A stretch of 64,000 bases of DNA from Mytilus edulis. Taxonomy: Eukaryota > Mollusca > Bivalvia > Mytilida > Mytilidae. The translations under genes were made by a program, and so were the position numbers. How positions within the stretch are numbered: the first letter of the stretch is position 1; the number at the start of each line of letters is the position of its first letter. The notes beneath the pieces are model-generated. The model saw nothing but the letters and a program-made list of their open reading frames with translations, was not told the origin of the DNA and did not search any database. This document shows, in pieces, positions 24,774-36,279 of this stretch. The DNA lies in contig NC_092345.1 in assembly GCF_963676685.1 (NCBI RefSeq), positions 78,619,592-78,683,591 of the forward strand, read 5' to 3'.

Positions 24774-25790
24774 ATGTTAGGTATGTTTGATGTTTTCTAC
24801 AATTATTTTCATTAGTCAATTTGCTGTCTGAATTTTTTTTATTGATGGATGTGTGCTGTTTTTAATTAAGTTTTATCTTTATGTCTTTGTTCAATTGCTG
24901 ATGCAATTATAATTCTTATCTTACTTTTATTTTGCGATCCCCTGTTACCTTCTTATTTCTATATGAATGAATAAGATACATGTTAGAGCTGAAGAAAATT
25001 ATTAGATTTTCTTTATATTTTACCACCTAGCGATTATTTTCTATATCGGATAGCTACCGACCATTTCCATTAAACTTTATGTTCTGTAATTTCAATTAAA
25101 AAGAATTAAGTGTGTCACATGCACGCAGAGGAACATTGAAATGTTATCATAATTAACCATTAACTTCCGTAAAATTTGTGTACAACTTCTATTTCAAGAA
25201 ATCCAATGACAAAATGCTAGTACTGGTAATTAAGACTGAAACACGCAAGTTACAAAATGGATAAAAGGCTTTTAATCAACACATCTTTGCAAATAAAGTG
25301 TATGCAACTAAATATCATTTAGCATTACATAAAAATAACAAACTCGCTAAAAAGTTATTGCTGTATGTAATGTTTATCCTAAGCTGTGAAATTTTATCCA
25401 AGCTGAATTGCTCTGGAGCATGATTTCCATATCGATTTTTAGAAACATCCGGGTTCAGTACACAAATATGTTATAAACTCAAGCTTTATGTGCCTGTCAT
25501 ACGCCCGAACCCTGAAATGGTTGTCGTAAGTTGCTGCTTGTAATAATGATTTTTTGTTCATTTTTGTAGTGTGTTATTTTTTCTATTCTTAATTGGTTTA
25601 TATTTGTCATACCGAGCCGTTTTATTGCTTACTACATGTTATGTGGTTTTCTTTTGCAAATCATCAACTTCCATCTGGTGACCTGTAATTATTTATGCTT
25701 TGTCCTTCGGTGTTCTTGGTCTTTACGAGTGTTTGTCTTATTGTCACTAATACTATATCTTCTCATTTTTTACAGCGTTGAAATAAAATG
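24774..25790 (+). repeat. About 1-kb repeat, copy A (partner at 30371-31396)
   Basis: From ATGTTAGGTATGTTTGATG to TTACAGCGTTGAAATAA this stretch aligns end to end with 30371-31396. Shared landmarks include TTTCAATTAAAAAGAATTAA, GACAAAATGCTAGTACTGGT, GGCTTTTAATCAACACATCT, TGTCATACCGAGCCGTTTTA and TTGGTCTTTACGAGTGTTTG. Divergence is moderate, with many substitutions and small indels. It is either a composite dispersed repeat or an old local duplication. Confidence 0.85.
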
Positions 25791-26529
25791 GCAAACATAA
25801 TGATCAAAACCATGTACTCAAAGTTGGTTTAATAAACATGAACTGAAAATACTGTGTTTTACAATCAAGTCGATTACGTGATGCATTTGATACTTTAAAA
25901 TTGGGGTATTTCAATTTAGGTACATGAAATACATATAACAATGAAGACGCGGAGACAAAGTTGATTAGGCTATTTGCCAATTCCCGTAATTGACCCTGTA
26001 ATAAGAGATCCCTCTTTCAGTTGTCTCCCTTATGAGGGACATTAATTTTCATTTATAATTGAGAGCTAGCAGAACGAGCAAATTTACCTGTGCGTAATGT
26101 GAGTAATATTTAAGGCTTTCAAATCTTTTAATTACATTAATTTGTTGTTAATCTAAATACTTTTGACATCAGAAATTATTTTTTATGAAAAATTAGTTAA
26201 GCTGCCGATACATCACTTTCAAAAGCCAAATTTGTCCGGTATGGAACCAGTCTACGATTGACAAAGGGAAGTAATTTGTTTAAAAAGTGTGTATTAACAG
26301 AATCAAATTGGTAATTGGCAAATGGACTATTGAATGACGTATGAACGATTTGGTGCATTGATCCAAGGGGTACACATATAAAGCTATAAACTTAGTAAAT
26401 TGTTACAGAAAACGTTCAATAAGGAATTTGGTACGTAAACATCGCCCCGAAGTGACAGATATGATAAACAAACCAAACGAGAAAACTAACGGCATTGTGT
26501 ATGTATAAAACTATATACGAAAACGTCAA
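25791..26529. other. Intergenic, nothing recognised
   Basis: AT-rich sequence without an open frame of interest. A possible repeat edge lies near 26460 (AACAAACCAAACGAGAAAAC), resembling text at 40848-40868. Confidence 0.4.
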
Positions 26530-27060
26530 TTATCACCGAACTAGTACAATTTTGTTTAAGGCCCAACTGATTGAACTGAAGCCCAACTCTGGGTGTGGGA
26601 TTTTTCTTTCTGTGTTGAAGACCCATTGGTGACCTTGGGCTGTTTTATGTTCTTTGGTCGGGTTGAATCCTTTTTAACACATTCCAAATTTTCATTCTCG
26701 CTAAGTTGTATCTAAGACTAAAACATATCTCCGTACACATCCAACATCTAAAGGATTTATTGTCAAGACCTCATTAACAGTCAGAAGAAAAATATGACTT
26801 TGTGCAATGCCAAAATAAAGGAATGTGTAATGCCAAAGTATAGGTATCGACATATATTCATTTCAATTGTTTTCATGATTCAAACCACAAGAAACAGTAG
26901 GGCTGTAAAGTCAATATAGAGGATTAGTGTATATTGATATGCTATTTTTCAATTTTTTTTAGTCTTACACTTGTAAGTACTTCTTTTAAACTGAGTTTTA
27001 CTGTGTGTATTGCTGTGTGTTTGTTTTTCTTCATTGGTTAGAGGTATGACAGGTATAGGA
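26530..27060 (-). repeat. Dispersed repeat fragments
   Basis: The text at 26575-26670 (GTTGAAGACCCATTGGTGAC, TTCTTTGGTCGGGTTGAA) and at 26985-27110 (CTGAGTTTTACTGTGTGTAT, TTAACCCCGCTGCATTT) corresponds to parts of the repeat at 60894-61359 and its mirror at 35255-35720. The copies are partial and rearranged. Confidence 0.65.
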
Positions 27061-27640
27061 GAGGGTTAAGATCTCACAAAACATGTTTAACCCCGCTGCA
27101 TTTTTGCAAAAGCACTTCTATATCTATGCGATAAATGTTTAAGTACATATAATTCTCTTCCATAACTGTCTTTAAGCAATTTATAAGCCCGGAATTTTTT
27201 ACAAGCATTTTGTGACAAAATTCTATTTTGCAAGTTTTCTATATAATTATCAAATAAAACTTATTATATCTGTGTAATATTTTGTTTATGCAATCCATTA
27301 TTTAAATCAACATACAAATCTAAATTACATTCTTTAAACTTAGACATAATCCTAAAACACCAATTTCGTGTCTTATTAAGACCATTACTGTAACACCATT
27401 TAAATATTCTGTAACTCATCTATCTGTGCACATTATTTTACATCTAAACCAGTGTCGAAAAACACAGGTCTACTGCTTAACACTGGGAGGTCTCCAGCCC
27501 ATATCCCCTTGAATTGAATCGTTCGGGGTATATTTATCCACACCCATAAAAGACCTGAAAGCCATGTTCTGGACACCATCATTACACGAAAAATATCTGG
27601 TTCCCCAAATGGCTGCACCATAACTTATAACTGACCAAAC
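27061..27640 (-). pseudogene. LINE reverse-transcriptase 3' remnant
   Basis: Read on the minus strand, broken frames give blocks such as ISYGAAIWG, VQNM..., DMGW/RPPSVKQ, CVFRHWFRC, AYKLLKDSYGREL and HRYRSAFAKM. These are the segments that follow the RT domain in the non-LTR retrotransposons common in molluscs. Several stops and frameshifts interrupt it. It ends 19 bp before the 730-bp TIR element. Family assignment is from memory of motif order only. Confidence 0.65.
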
Positions 27641-27659
27641 CTGGATAGTTTATTAAATG

Positions 27660-28389
27660 GGGCGATATCTTTTTGCGCCAAAAAGTAACTCATTTGCGCC
27701 ACAACTTAATTGGGCCAATACTTCTTTTGCGCCACCTAATTTTCAAAACTATAGGTATCATTTGCGCCAATAAAATAATCATCTAATTGCGCCAATTTTT
27801 TTCATTTTTATTTATATATAAAAACTAAATGATTGAATGCCCTCGATCCTCCTTTATACGGGCTTGGGACCTGCAGTTTGAGGGTCGCTCTTTTGCACGC
27901 AGTTCTCAAAATTTGACGTTCTAATTTCTGGATATTTGTTTTATAAATATGATCTAACTCTCCATTCAAAATAATTGTACATGATTCATCTGTGAATAAC
28001 CTAACACAACACGACTTAACTGTACATCTCCACCTTATTTCTACAGTTTTCTTTACATGTTTGACGGATTTATGTTCTTCAACAATGATGACCGGTTTTC
28101 CTCTATCAGACTCTATGTTCCTGAATGGTATATCAGACATCTTGACTCGTGAAAAAATATTCTATTACTAAACAATTTATTTTTTGGTGAGTTAAGTGGA
28201 AAGGTTAATTATAGTACATGTATGATATAGGTAAAACATGTACAGGTATGATGTAGGTAAAACATATTTACAGGTAAATGTGGCGCAATTTCATTTCATT
28301 TATTGGCGCAATTAATACCATTAAAATAATAGAGAGTGGCGCAAATAATACCTTTTCATAACTGCAATTGGCGCAAATTGATTCTGCCC
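27660..28389 (-). mobile_element. 730-bp MULE-type element with FLYWCH ORF
   Basis: The element is flanked by the 8-bp direct repeat ATTAAATG (27652-27659 and 28390-28397). Terminal inverted repeats are GGGCGATATCTTTTTGCGCC on the left and GGGCAGAATCAATTTGCGCC (reverse complement) on the right. Both subterminal zones contain several TTTGCGCCA-type motifs (left about 27675-27800, right about 28280-28380). It encodes one minus-strand ORF with a FLYWCH-like zinc finger and no catalytic domain, so it would depend on a transposase supplied in trans. Confidence 0.85.
27808..28140 (-). CDS. Transposon-encoded FLYWCH-type zinc-finger protein, 110 aa
   Basis: Residues 9-64 fit the FLYWCH pattern: RGKPVIIVEEHK, then a basic stretch, Trp37 and Cys39 (RWRCT), a second Cys at 44 or 45, and His64 after an NGELDH block. 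FLYWCH domains usually end in H-x-H; here the first His is replaced (Leu-Asp-His), so metal binding may be weakened. In autonomous MULE-type elements of animals this domain sits at the N-terminus of the transposase and binds DNA. Here the frame stops about 46 residues after the finger, inside the same TIR element. It is likely a remnant N-terminal piece; expression is unknown. Confidence 0.6.
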   Translation of the reverse strand: MSDIPFRNIESDRGKPVIIVEEHKSVKHVKKTVEIRWRCTVKSCCVRLFTDESCTIILNGELDHIYKTNIQKLERQILRTACKRATLKLQVPSPYKGGSRAFNHLVFIYK

Positions 28390-28667
28390 ATTAAATGTAC
28401 TGTACAGGAAATAGCCATGGGCCTTACTATATATCATAATCAAACTTAATTCCCTGTTAGCTGATTTGGCTTCAACTTAAGTCATTACATCATAATTTAA
28501 AAAACCTGTTATTAGTAAACCCAGATATTGATAGCTTTGTTCAAAACATATTCTAATAAGATTTACACATATATATACTTATTAGACATATTTATGGAAG
28601 ATCATTTGGTACAAAATGTACCTTAAAAAAATAAGATTTAAATTCAAATCATGATTTGAAATCAACA

Positions 28668-28823
28668 GGGAGCCGATTTAGTACCTCCAAAAAATATAAT
28701 TTGAATTCGAAATCACGAATTCAAATCGTTATCACGAAATGTATAATTCGTTGTAACAGATTTAAATTCGTGATTCGAATTCAAATTATATTTTTTTGTG
28801 AGGTCCTAAATGGGCCTCCGTAG
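28668..28823. repeat. Palindromic MITE-like element
   Basis: The left half (TAGTACCTCCAAAAAATATA, ATTTGAATTCGAAATCACGA, ATTCAAATC) is mirrored by the right half (GATTTAAATTCGTGATTCGA, ATTCAAATTATATTTTTTTG, TGAGGTCCTA), so the whole element can fold into one long hairpin. A second, partial copy lies at 29690-29805 and a weaker one near 29190-29290. Confidence 0.8.
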
Positions 28824-30370
28824 AAATCGTTATCAATAACATTAACGGTACCAATTATCCTGCAGCAGATGCGCATTTCAACAATCCATATCTCTTCAGC
28901 GATGCTCGTGGCCAAAATATTTGAAGTCCAAAGCTTAAATAAAAGATGAAGAGCAATAATCAAAAAGGTCCAAAAAGTATAGCCAAATCCGTGAAAGGAA
29001 TCAGAGCTTTGCATGAGGGAGATACATTCCTTAATGTATAATAATTTCTAACATTTTGTAACAGCAAATTTTAATAACACAAAAAATCCGTATTTTCATG
29101 CCAGTACCGAAGTACTGGCTACTGGGCTGGTGATACCATCGGGGACTAACAGTCCACTAGCAGAGGCATCGATCCAGTGGTAGTAATAACATTAACGGTA
29201 CCAAATTTATCAAATGTAGATTTGTTATGACAGATGAAATTCGTGATAATCTCGTTATCTTGAATTTATGGAATTAGTCCACCTTCGGAACGACATGATC
29301 GCATATTTTGAAAATCACTTTAGATAGAGAATTGTTTAGAAGATTTACCTTCTGTCTATTTACGTCAAAATTGTTAAATAACTATTTACAGGTATTTGTA
29401 TATTTTCCTTTATTTAGGCTTTTTTATATTTTGTGTCTGGTCTATATTTTGAAAATTATATATAAATTATTATAAAATGATCATAAAACAAAGATCTACA
29501 AAATAATTCCACATGATTGAAAGAGGCAATAGACCTTATTGCTTATTGCTCCTAATCACTTTTTGATTAATTAGTTTGCGGTTTTTCTTATTTTCAACTA
29601 TATCAGATAGAGGGAAACTTTACAAAGCAAAATAATCAGTAAGACGAGATTCACATTTTTTTCAGACGGCCGAAATCGTCAGTTTGACTGATAACGAATA
29701 GCACAAATTCGTTATCACAAATTTAATCTATGACAACGAATTATACAATTCGCGATTTCGAATTAAAATCATGTTTTCGGATGTCCTACATTGGCTTCCT
29801 GAAACGAGACATTCGATGCTCTGATCTAATCTGTTTCGAAATTTATCGTTTTAAGGGTTTAACAACACTACTTTACTTATTTTAGAGTAAAAGACATATT
29901 CAGTATAATGATTGCAAACTTGTTTGCATTGATATTGATAACTAATTTGGTAAGTTTGTTTTAGGTACAATAATATGTATATGGTATATATCATCATTGC
30001 TAGCCAAGGTTCAGTTAATATTCTAAAATCTTAACATGTTGTTACAAATGGTAAACCATGAAAAAAATCAAATATTTAAATTTGTTATCGAACGAAACAA
30101 AGTCAGTAAATTAATTTAAAACAGGAACAGAAACATTTTTTATATTTATGTTAAGCGAGTAGAATTGATCAAATATTTTCATTTGTTGATTGTGACTTTG
30201 GTACACCTGTGTATTTGTTTCCTGCCTTTTGTAGTGCAGAAAATTCATTGCCATCCTGTCTTTTCATTTTACTCCCTCCCTTTAAACCCCGATGTATTTT
30301 TCTTTAAGGACTGGAAGTAAATATTTGTATAAAAATGTCAACTAATGAATAAAATAAAGTTAAATGATCA
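28824..30370. other. Intergenic, mixed repeats
   Basis: A dispersed repeat occurs at 28850-28940 (GCAGATGCGCATTTCAACAA, CTCTTCAGCGATGCTCGTGG). A block at 29520-29625 (ACCTTATTGCTTATTGCTCC, TTAGTTTGCGGTTTTTCTTA, AGATAGAGGGAAACTTT) and one at 30280-30360 (ACCCCGATGTATTTTTCTTT) reappear next to each other at 31860-32040. A partial MITE copy lies at 29690-29805. No gene recognised. Confidence 0.5.
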
Positions 30371-31396
30371 ATGTTAGGTATGTTTCATGGTTTTTTCCCT
30401 TTTTTTGATTAGTCAAGATGCTGTGTGACTTTCTTTAATTTACAATTGTGTGCTGTTGTTATTTAAATTTTTATCATTTCGTCTTTGTTTAACTGGAGAT
30501 GCAGTTGTCTTTTTATCTTAGTAATGCTTTTAGTTTGTGATCCACCGTTAACTTCTTATTTTATATAAATGAATAAGTTACATGTAAGAGCTGAGAAATT
30601 ATTAGATTTTCCTTATAAATTACCACCTAGCGATATTTTTTATATATCATCTAGCTTCAAACCATTTCCATTAAACTTTATTTTCTGTAATTTCAATTAA
30701 AAAGAATTAAGTATGTCACATGCAGAGGAACTTTAAAATGTTATCATAATTAACCATTAACTTCTGTAAAAATTGTGTACAACTTCTATTTCAAGAAACC
30801 CAATGACAAAAAGCTAGTACTGGTAATTAAGACTGAAACACGCAAGTTACAATATTGATAAAAGGCTTTTAATCAACACATCTTTGCAAATAAAGTGTAT
30901 GCACTTAAATATCATTTACCATTACACAAGAATAAATATCAAACTCGATAAAAAGTTATTGCTGTATGTCATATTTACCATGAGTTGTGCAATATAATCT
31001 ATGTTGAACTGCTCTCGAGCATAATTTCTATATCTATTTTTAGAAATAGCAGGATGGAGCACACAAAGATATTCAACTCACATTTTATGTCAAAAGTCAA
31101 ACCCTGCACTGGTAGTCGTTGATTGCTGCTTGTTATCATAGCCTTTAAATTTGTTTATTGTTATAGTATGTACCAGGCTGGGATTTTTTCTATTCTGAAT
31201 AGGTTCACATTTGTCATACCGAGCCGTTTTATTGCTTAATACTACATGGTATGGGGTTTTCTTTTGCGAATTATCAAATTCCATATGGTGACCTGTAATT
31301 ATTTATGCTTTGTCCTTCGATGTTCTTGGTCTTTACGAGTGTTTGTCTCATTGGAAGTTATACTATATCTTGTCATATACAGCGTTGAAATAACTG
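30371..31396 (+). repeat. About 1-kb repeat, copy B (partner at 24774-25790)
   Basis: Aligned throughout with copy A in the same orientation. The two copies are 5.6 kb apart. The minus-strand frame at 31090-31284 belongs to this repeat. Confidence 0.85.
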
Positions 31397-32081
31397 AAAT
31401 GAACTAAATATATCTTCTGCCGGATAAAAGAGTAAGTTATACAAACTTGGCAACAATCACTTTATATTATTTGCAAATTTAATAAAATGAATTTGACACA
31501 AACAGATATAACATTAGAGACGTCCTATCCCTGTACAAATATAAGCACAAAATCATTATACTTAGAAGGTATTGTCGTGTAAACCGGGTGAGTTAACTCA
31601 CCAACTAATATGTATTTCAAAAGTTTTTTAGCCAGCGATCGAATTAAACGCCAATAATCTCTAAAAAAAATATGATAACTAAGATAGCTAGTTTAAAGAA
31701 AGTGCGCGCTGAGCCAGCCTGTGGAACGACATGACCGACATGGCCTAGAATATAACATTAGGACAACATACAAGTTTTTCCTTTTTTATCTTGAAAACCA
31801 AGATGGAGAATTGTTTACAACGACGATATTTGCCTACTGTCTATTTACATCAAATGAGGCAATTTGACCTTATTGCTCCTAATCCTTATATGACCAATTA
31901 GTTTGCGGTTTATCTCATTTTAATAATCATATATAATAGATAGAGGGAATTTCAAACTTAAAAACTTACCCCGATGTATTTTTTAGGGACTGAAAATAAG
32001 TATTTTTATAAAAATATCGACTTATAAATAACATAACTTTAAATACAACTAACACTTGATCAATTCATGTTTTACAAAATA
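31397..32081. other. 3' flank of the melatonin-like receptor gene
   Basis: AT-rich sequence. 31790-32040 is a diverged copy of blocks from 29330-29640 and 30280-30360. No gene recognised. Confidence 0.45.
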
Positions 32082-33074
32082 TCAACCTTGTTGTGTTGAC
32101 GCTTGTGTTGTTTGTCCTCCGCTCAAATGTCCTGACACTGTTGGTACTACACTATTGTTCTGATTCGGTTTAACAAATCGTAAGGATTCCAAGTAGCCTC
32201 TTCTCATATTTTTGTTCAAAACGCCATACAATATGCTATTGATACAACTATTCAGATAACACATATAAATAGACAATGTATGCAGAACATCGGGATAATC
32301 AGATCTCTGTCCACCTACGGCCGTTATTCCGAACGGAAAGTACATCACCATGTAAACAATAAACACTACAAATTGTGTCTTTGTTAAGATTTGTTCATAT
32401 TTAAATTTTCTTTGTGCAAGACCGTTGTTCCAGTTTTTATGAAGTTGTGTTCTAGCCTTGTTCACATGACGATATATTCGTATGTACGAAAAAGCTGTAA
32501 CTCCAGCAGGAAAAGCAATAACAACTGCCATAAAGATCACGGAAAAGGTCACTGATCCGTATCTGTCAAAAATACAGGAATGCATTGGAAATTCAAATGT
32601 CCACAATGATTCAAAAAACCACAGCGAGGACGCGAAACAAGCCCCTACCGCACACGCCCCTATTGTTGCTATTATAACGTTCCTCGCGGTAACTATTCTG
32701 TTAAACTTCTGGCTATGACAAATTTTAAAGTAACGCGATAAGGCAATGAACATAATGAATTGAATGCTACATGAAAATAAAAATGCCGTGATGATTGCCT
32801 GAAAACGACATGCACCAAATCCTGGTTTTTCATTTGTTATGAGTACGTGCATACCAAAAGGCATTAAATATCCTATAATAAGAAGGTCAATAACAGCCAA
32901 CAATGCTAGAAGCATATTCTGAATACTTCTCATTCGTTTTACTGTGGTAATAGTCCATATAATCAGTAAATTACCAACGGTTCCAATGATGTACATCAAG
33001 ATAGAAAACACCAAACAAGTAACTCTAAAACCAGTACCATAAAGTTCCATTATGTTATAGTTATTGTTATACAA
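32082..33074 (-). CDS. Melatonin-receptor-like class A GPCR (orphan), 330 aa
   Basis: Intronless ORF with seven hydrophobic segments (about residues 17-41, 52-76, 91-113, 130-153, 174-197, 232-254 and 263-286). Landmarks are Gly34-Asn35 in TM1, Asp63 in TM2, Cys89 and Cys167 as the likely disulfide, Ser113-Arg114-Tyr115 in place of DRY, MYFPFGI in TM6 and Asn279-Ser-Ile-Leu-Tyr283 in TM7. SRYFKICHSQKF after TM3 and NSCINSILYGVLNKNMRRGY at TM7/helix 8 are close to the NRYCYICHS and NSCLNAIIYG blocks of melatonin receptors. Related invertebrate orphans (moody/Tre1/GPR84-type) share the shape. The C-tail is short and Ser/Thr/Gln-rich. An internal ATG at codon 9 (MELYG) is an alternative start. 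The gene lies in the left arm of the inverted duplication; the second copy starts at 63540. Confidence 0.87.
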   Translation of the reverse strand: MYNNNYNIMELYGTGFRVTCLVFSILMYIIGTVGNLLIIWTITTVKRMRSIQNMLLALLAVIDLLIIGYLMPFGMHVLITNEKPGFGACRFQAIITAFLFSCSIQFIMFIALSRYFKICHSQKFNRIVTARNVIIATIGACAVGACFASSLWFFESLWTFEFPMHSCIFDRYGSVTFSVIFMAVVIAFPAGVTAFSYIRIYRHVNKARTQLHKNWNNGLAQRKFKYEQILTKTQFVVFIVYMVMYFPFGITAVGGQRSDYPDVLHTLSIYMCYLNSCINSILYGVLNKNMRRGYLESLRFVKPNQNNSVVPTVSGHLSGGQTTQASTQQG

Positions 33075-35254
33075 TATATATATTTGATGATGAAAATTCC
33101 TTTCTCTGCCGTTCCGGAAAACTTAATTGTTCATTTAAGAAAAAGAATAAAGCACTCAAATACAGCCGTTTCTGTAAAGCTAAGTAATACTTGGTAGAAT
33201 AAGAAGCATTTTCAAATGAATCAGTTCCTAATTTATATTTATAGAAATATAAAATTCACCAGAATACTATTACATCTTTCCATGAGTTATGTTGAACCAT
33301 TTGATACTATATATCAATACCTAGTGATTCATGATATTTTTTTCTTTTGTAGCTTAATCTAATTGTATAAACTCGCACACTTTTTTCTACCAAAACTCCT
33401 TATACTTAAATTCACTTCGCTGTCAGCATCCTTTAATTGAATATTTCTTCGTGTTAAAATATTTTTGACCCGTTATAATTCATGAAAACTCCATATGATT
33501 GTAAATTTCCTGACGATATAATTAGCTATGTCATGAAGGCATCCTATTAAGCCTTTTAACTTTCTTGGTCTTCTAATGAGAATAATTACATTAACTTCTG
33601 ATAAATAAATGATTTTACTGCTATTTCTTTTTGCTGTTCATTATGGTAACATTCATGTAAATTTATTCTATAGAACTTTATATAGTGCTCGTAGTCATGG
33701 AAATTATTAGTAAATGGCAACAGATTTACCCGGGATTATAGAGGAAACTGAAGAATTAAATTCCTAGGAACTTCACATTTTTAGTAACTATTGTATAATT
33801 TAAACTAAATGATATATTTGATGATTTTTAATATTAAAGAGTTGTGAAAACCTTTGATTTCACATGACTTCGTATGTATGTACCAAAATAGCTAAGTGCT
33901 AAAACAATAAACGTAAGCAAATAAATCAGACAGAAGCCAACGATAACAGGGACAGGGAAAAAACAAAAATATAAAAGGTTTAGATATGTTTGGGATCACT
34001 TTAAACTAACTTTATATGGGAGAATGGAGTTCTACGAAAGCATTTTTAAAATAAACAAAACTGTTTAAATCAGCTAAACATGGCCTGGATCACCAGGAAA
34101 CTAAGTTACAAATACCAGTTTCAATACAGGGACACAACACCTTGTGTAAAACAATCAATAAACATGAACAAAGTTACAATGCAGAAATACAAATTAAAAA
34201 GTTTTTATTTCTGCTACAAACTTTCAATAAGCGAATTGATGATCATAAAAGTCATCATTACGAGACGTAAGATTGAAAAACAGTTTAGTTATCACCTTTA
34301 TCAAAAAATTTTCAATAGTATTAAGGCAAACAGAATTGTTTAAAGGACAATTCATATTGAAACTGTTTAGCTTTATGATTTACATTTTCATAACAAGATA
34401 GTTGTGATGCACAATTTTGTTCTGTGGATAGAACAATGCTTTCCACAAAAAAATCATGATATATTTATAAGTGAAATCTAGCTATAGTTTGACCAATTTA
34501 TAGTTTTTTTTTCCTGCTTAAAATATGTTACATCATCACTAAGAAAAGGTCTTAATCAAGAGGACTTTGTGTTGGCAACAAAAAATCTAATGCTAAGATG
34601 TTTGGTTTTTTTGGTGATGCTATAACTAAATTTGATTTATAATTAAATGATTTATGTCATGAGGATGACTTCACAAATTTCGTTTCTACACTGATATATC
34701 GGAAAGACAGAACATATTGGACATTTTTATATTTATTTGATTTTTTAAAAGCATTGGACATATACATATGATAACGGTTACCCAAATAATATTTCCAATG
34801 AGTATGATAATGACCATATTCGTGAAGATTCACCACAATTCCGTATTTAGTTTTATAGTATGTAAAACACCCACTGAGAGTAAATAGCAAGATTTCTTAT
34901 CCAGTTTAAAACATAACCAGATGTATGAAAGTCAATGAAACAACTATCCACAATACTATACTTCTAAATGATAGAAACGCAAAGACAGTCAGTGTTTTCC
35001 GAATTACTATTATTGATTCATATTGAAATAATAAATTTTGTTTGCCAATAGCATAGATCTATTACATAAATAATGAATATTCAAATGACTTCACTTTACC
35101 ATACTACCCAACTTTGTTTTCCAATATGTGAGAGAGAAAAAATAAGCGGAGAGCTTATAAACTTGCTTTACCACACTTATACTTCAGTTTATCATATAAA
35201 GGTAGTAAACTGCTGAATAGTTGATGTTGTTTCAAACTGAATAAAACTGAGAAT
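33075..35254. other. Intergenic, upstream of the melatonin-like receptor
   Basis: AT-rich. No recognisable gene; short frames at 34080-34343 (+) and 34657-34890 (-) have no known similarity. The same sequence in mirror is at 61360-63539. Confidence 0.45.
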
Positions 35255-35720
35255 AGAAATGGGGTGTGTGTCAAAGAGACAACAACCCGACCAAAGAGCA
35301 GAGAACACCCGGGTCTTCAATGCTACCGGAGGGGTGCTTCAGTTGGACCCTAAACAAAAATGTATACTAAAAATCACACAAGATTAACAAAGGACAGAGG
35401 CCCCTCTGACTTGCGACAGGCTAAAAAATGCGGCGGGGTTAAACATGTTTTTGAGATTTCAACCCTCAACCCATTAACCTCCAGCCAATATAGAAAAAAC
35501 AAACACACAACAATACGCACAGTAAATTTCAGTTCAAAAGAAGTCCGAGTCCGATGTCAGAATAGGTAACGAAAGAAACTAAACAAAATGACAATGATAA
35601 ATAAATTAACAAAGGACTACTAGCAGCTACTGACATGTCAGCTCCAGACCTCAGTTAAACTGCTTGAAAGATTATGTCTTCATCATATGAACATGAAGTA
35701 CAATCCCACCCGAACTCTAC
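35255..35720 (+). repeat. Dispersed repeat (mirror copy 60894-61359)
   Basis: Reads GGGGTGTGTGTCAAAGAGAC, AACAACCCGACCAAAGAGCA, AGGACAGAGGCCCCTCTGAC, GCGGCGGGGTTAAACATG and so on, with GC content above its surroundings. Parts recur at 26575-27110. The frame at 35360-35569 is inside the repeat. Confidence 0.75.
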
Positions 35721-36279
35721 ATATTAATGAAAGGAAATATCCAACAAAGTATACGTCAGTGTCAATAATGTAGGAATGAAGGAAAACTGATCAAATCGGA
35801 AAAAACATTAGCGGATGTATACATTTAACTTTTTCTTTCTTAATGGGTTTTTAAAAAAATCTTTTACGTGTTTTCATATTATTATGAATACTTAAATAAA
35901 TAGTTAAAAGGAATGAAATATGTGTATTTCTAAAGAGACACAGCCCAACATTATAAAACATAAATCAATATCTGAAGGTATTTGCTCTCTTAAATGGGAT
36001 TTGAATTTACAGCAGCAATACAATCAATTCTAAAATATCCCGTGAAGTAAAAATATTGTGTAGCATCGTGGCTTAAAATGTTAATGCTCATTCGTATAAT
36101 TTGTTTTTTCTTTATTTTTAAGCTTTTCCTGTTTTCTAATTTCCGAATGTCTATCTCATATAACTATATAGCATTTCATGTAAAGATTCTGCGTGTTTTT
36201 ACTTAGTGCTATTCTTTAAAAGTTAACTATACTTTTAAAATATTGGTTTCATATTTTATTGAAAAAAAAACAAGTGTTG

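Noticed and set aside
32482-32718. Plus-strand ORF of 78 codons
   Set aside because: Antisense shadow of the melatonin-like receptor coding sequence.
34657-34890. Minus-strand 77-codon ORF
   Set aside because: No recognisable similarity, no splice or promoter context, AT-rich; not supported as a gene.
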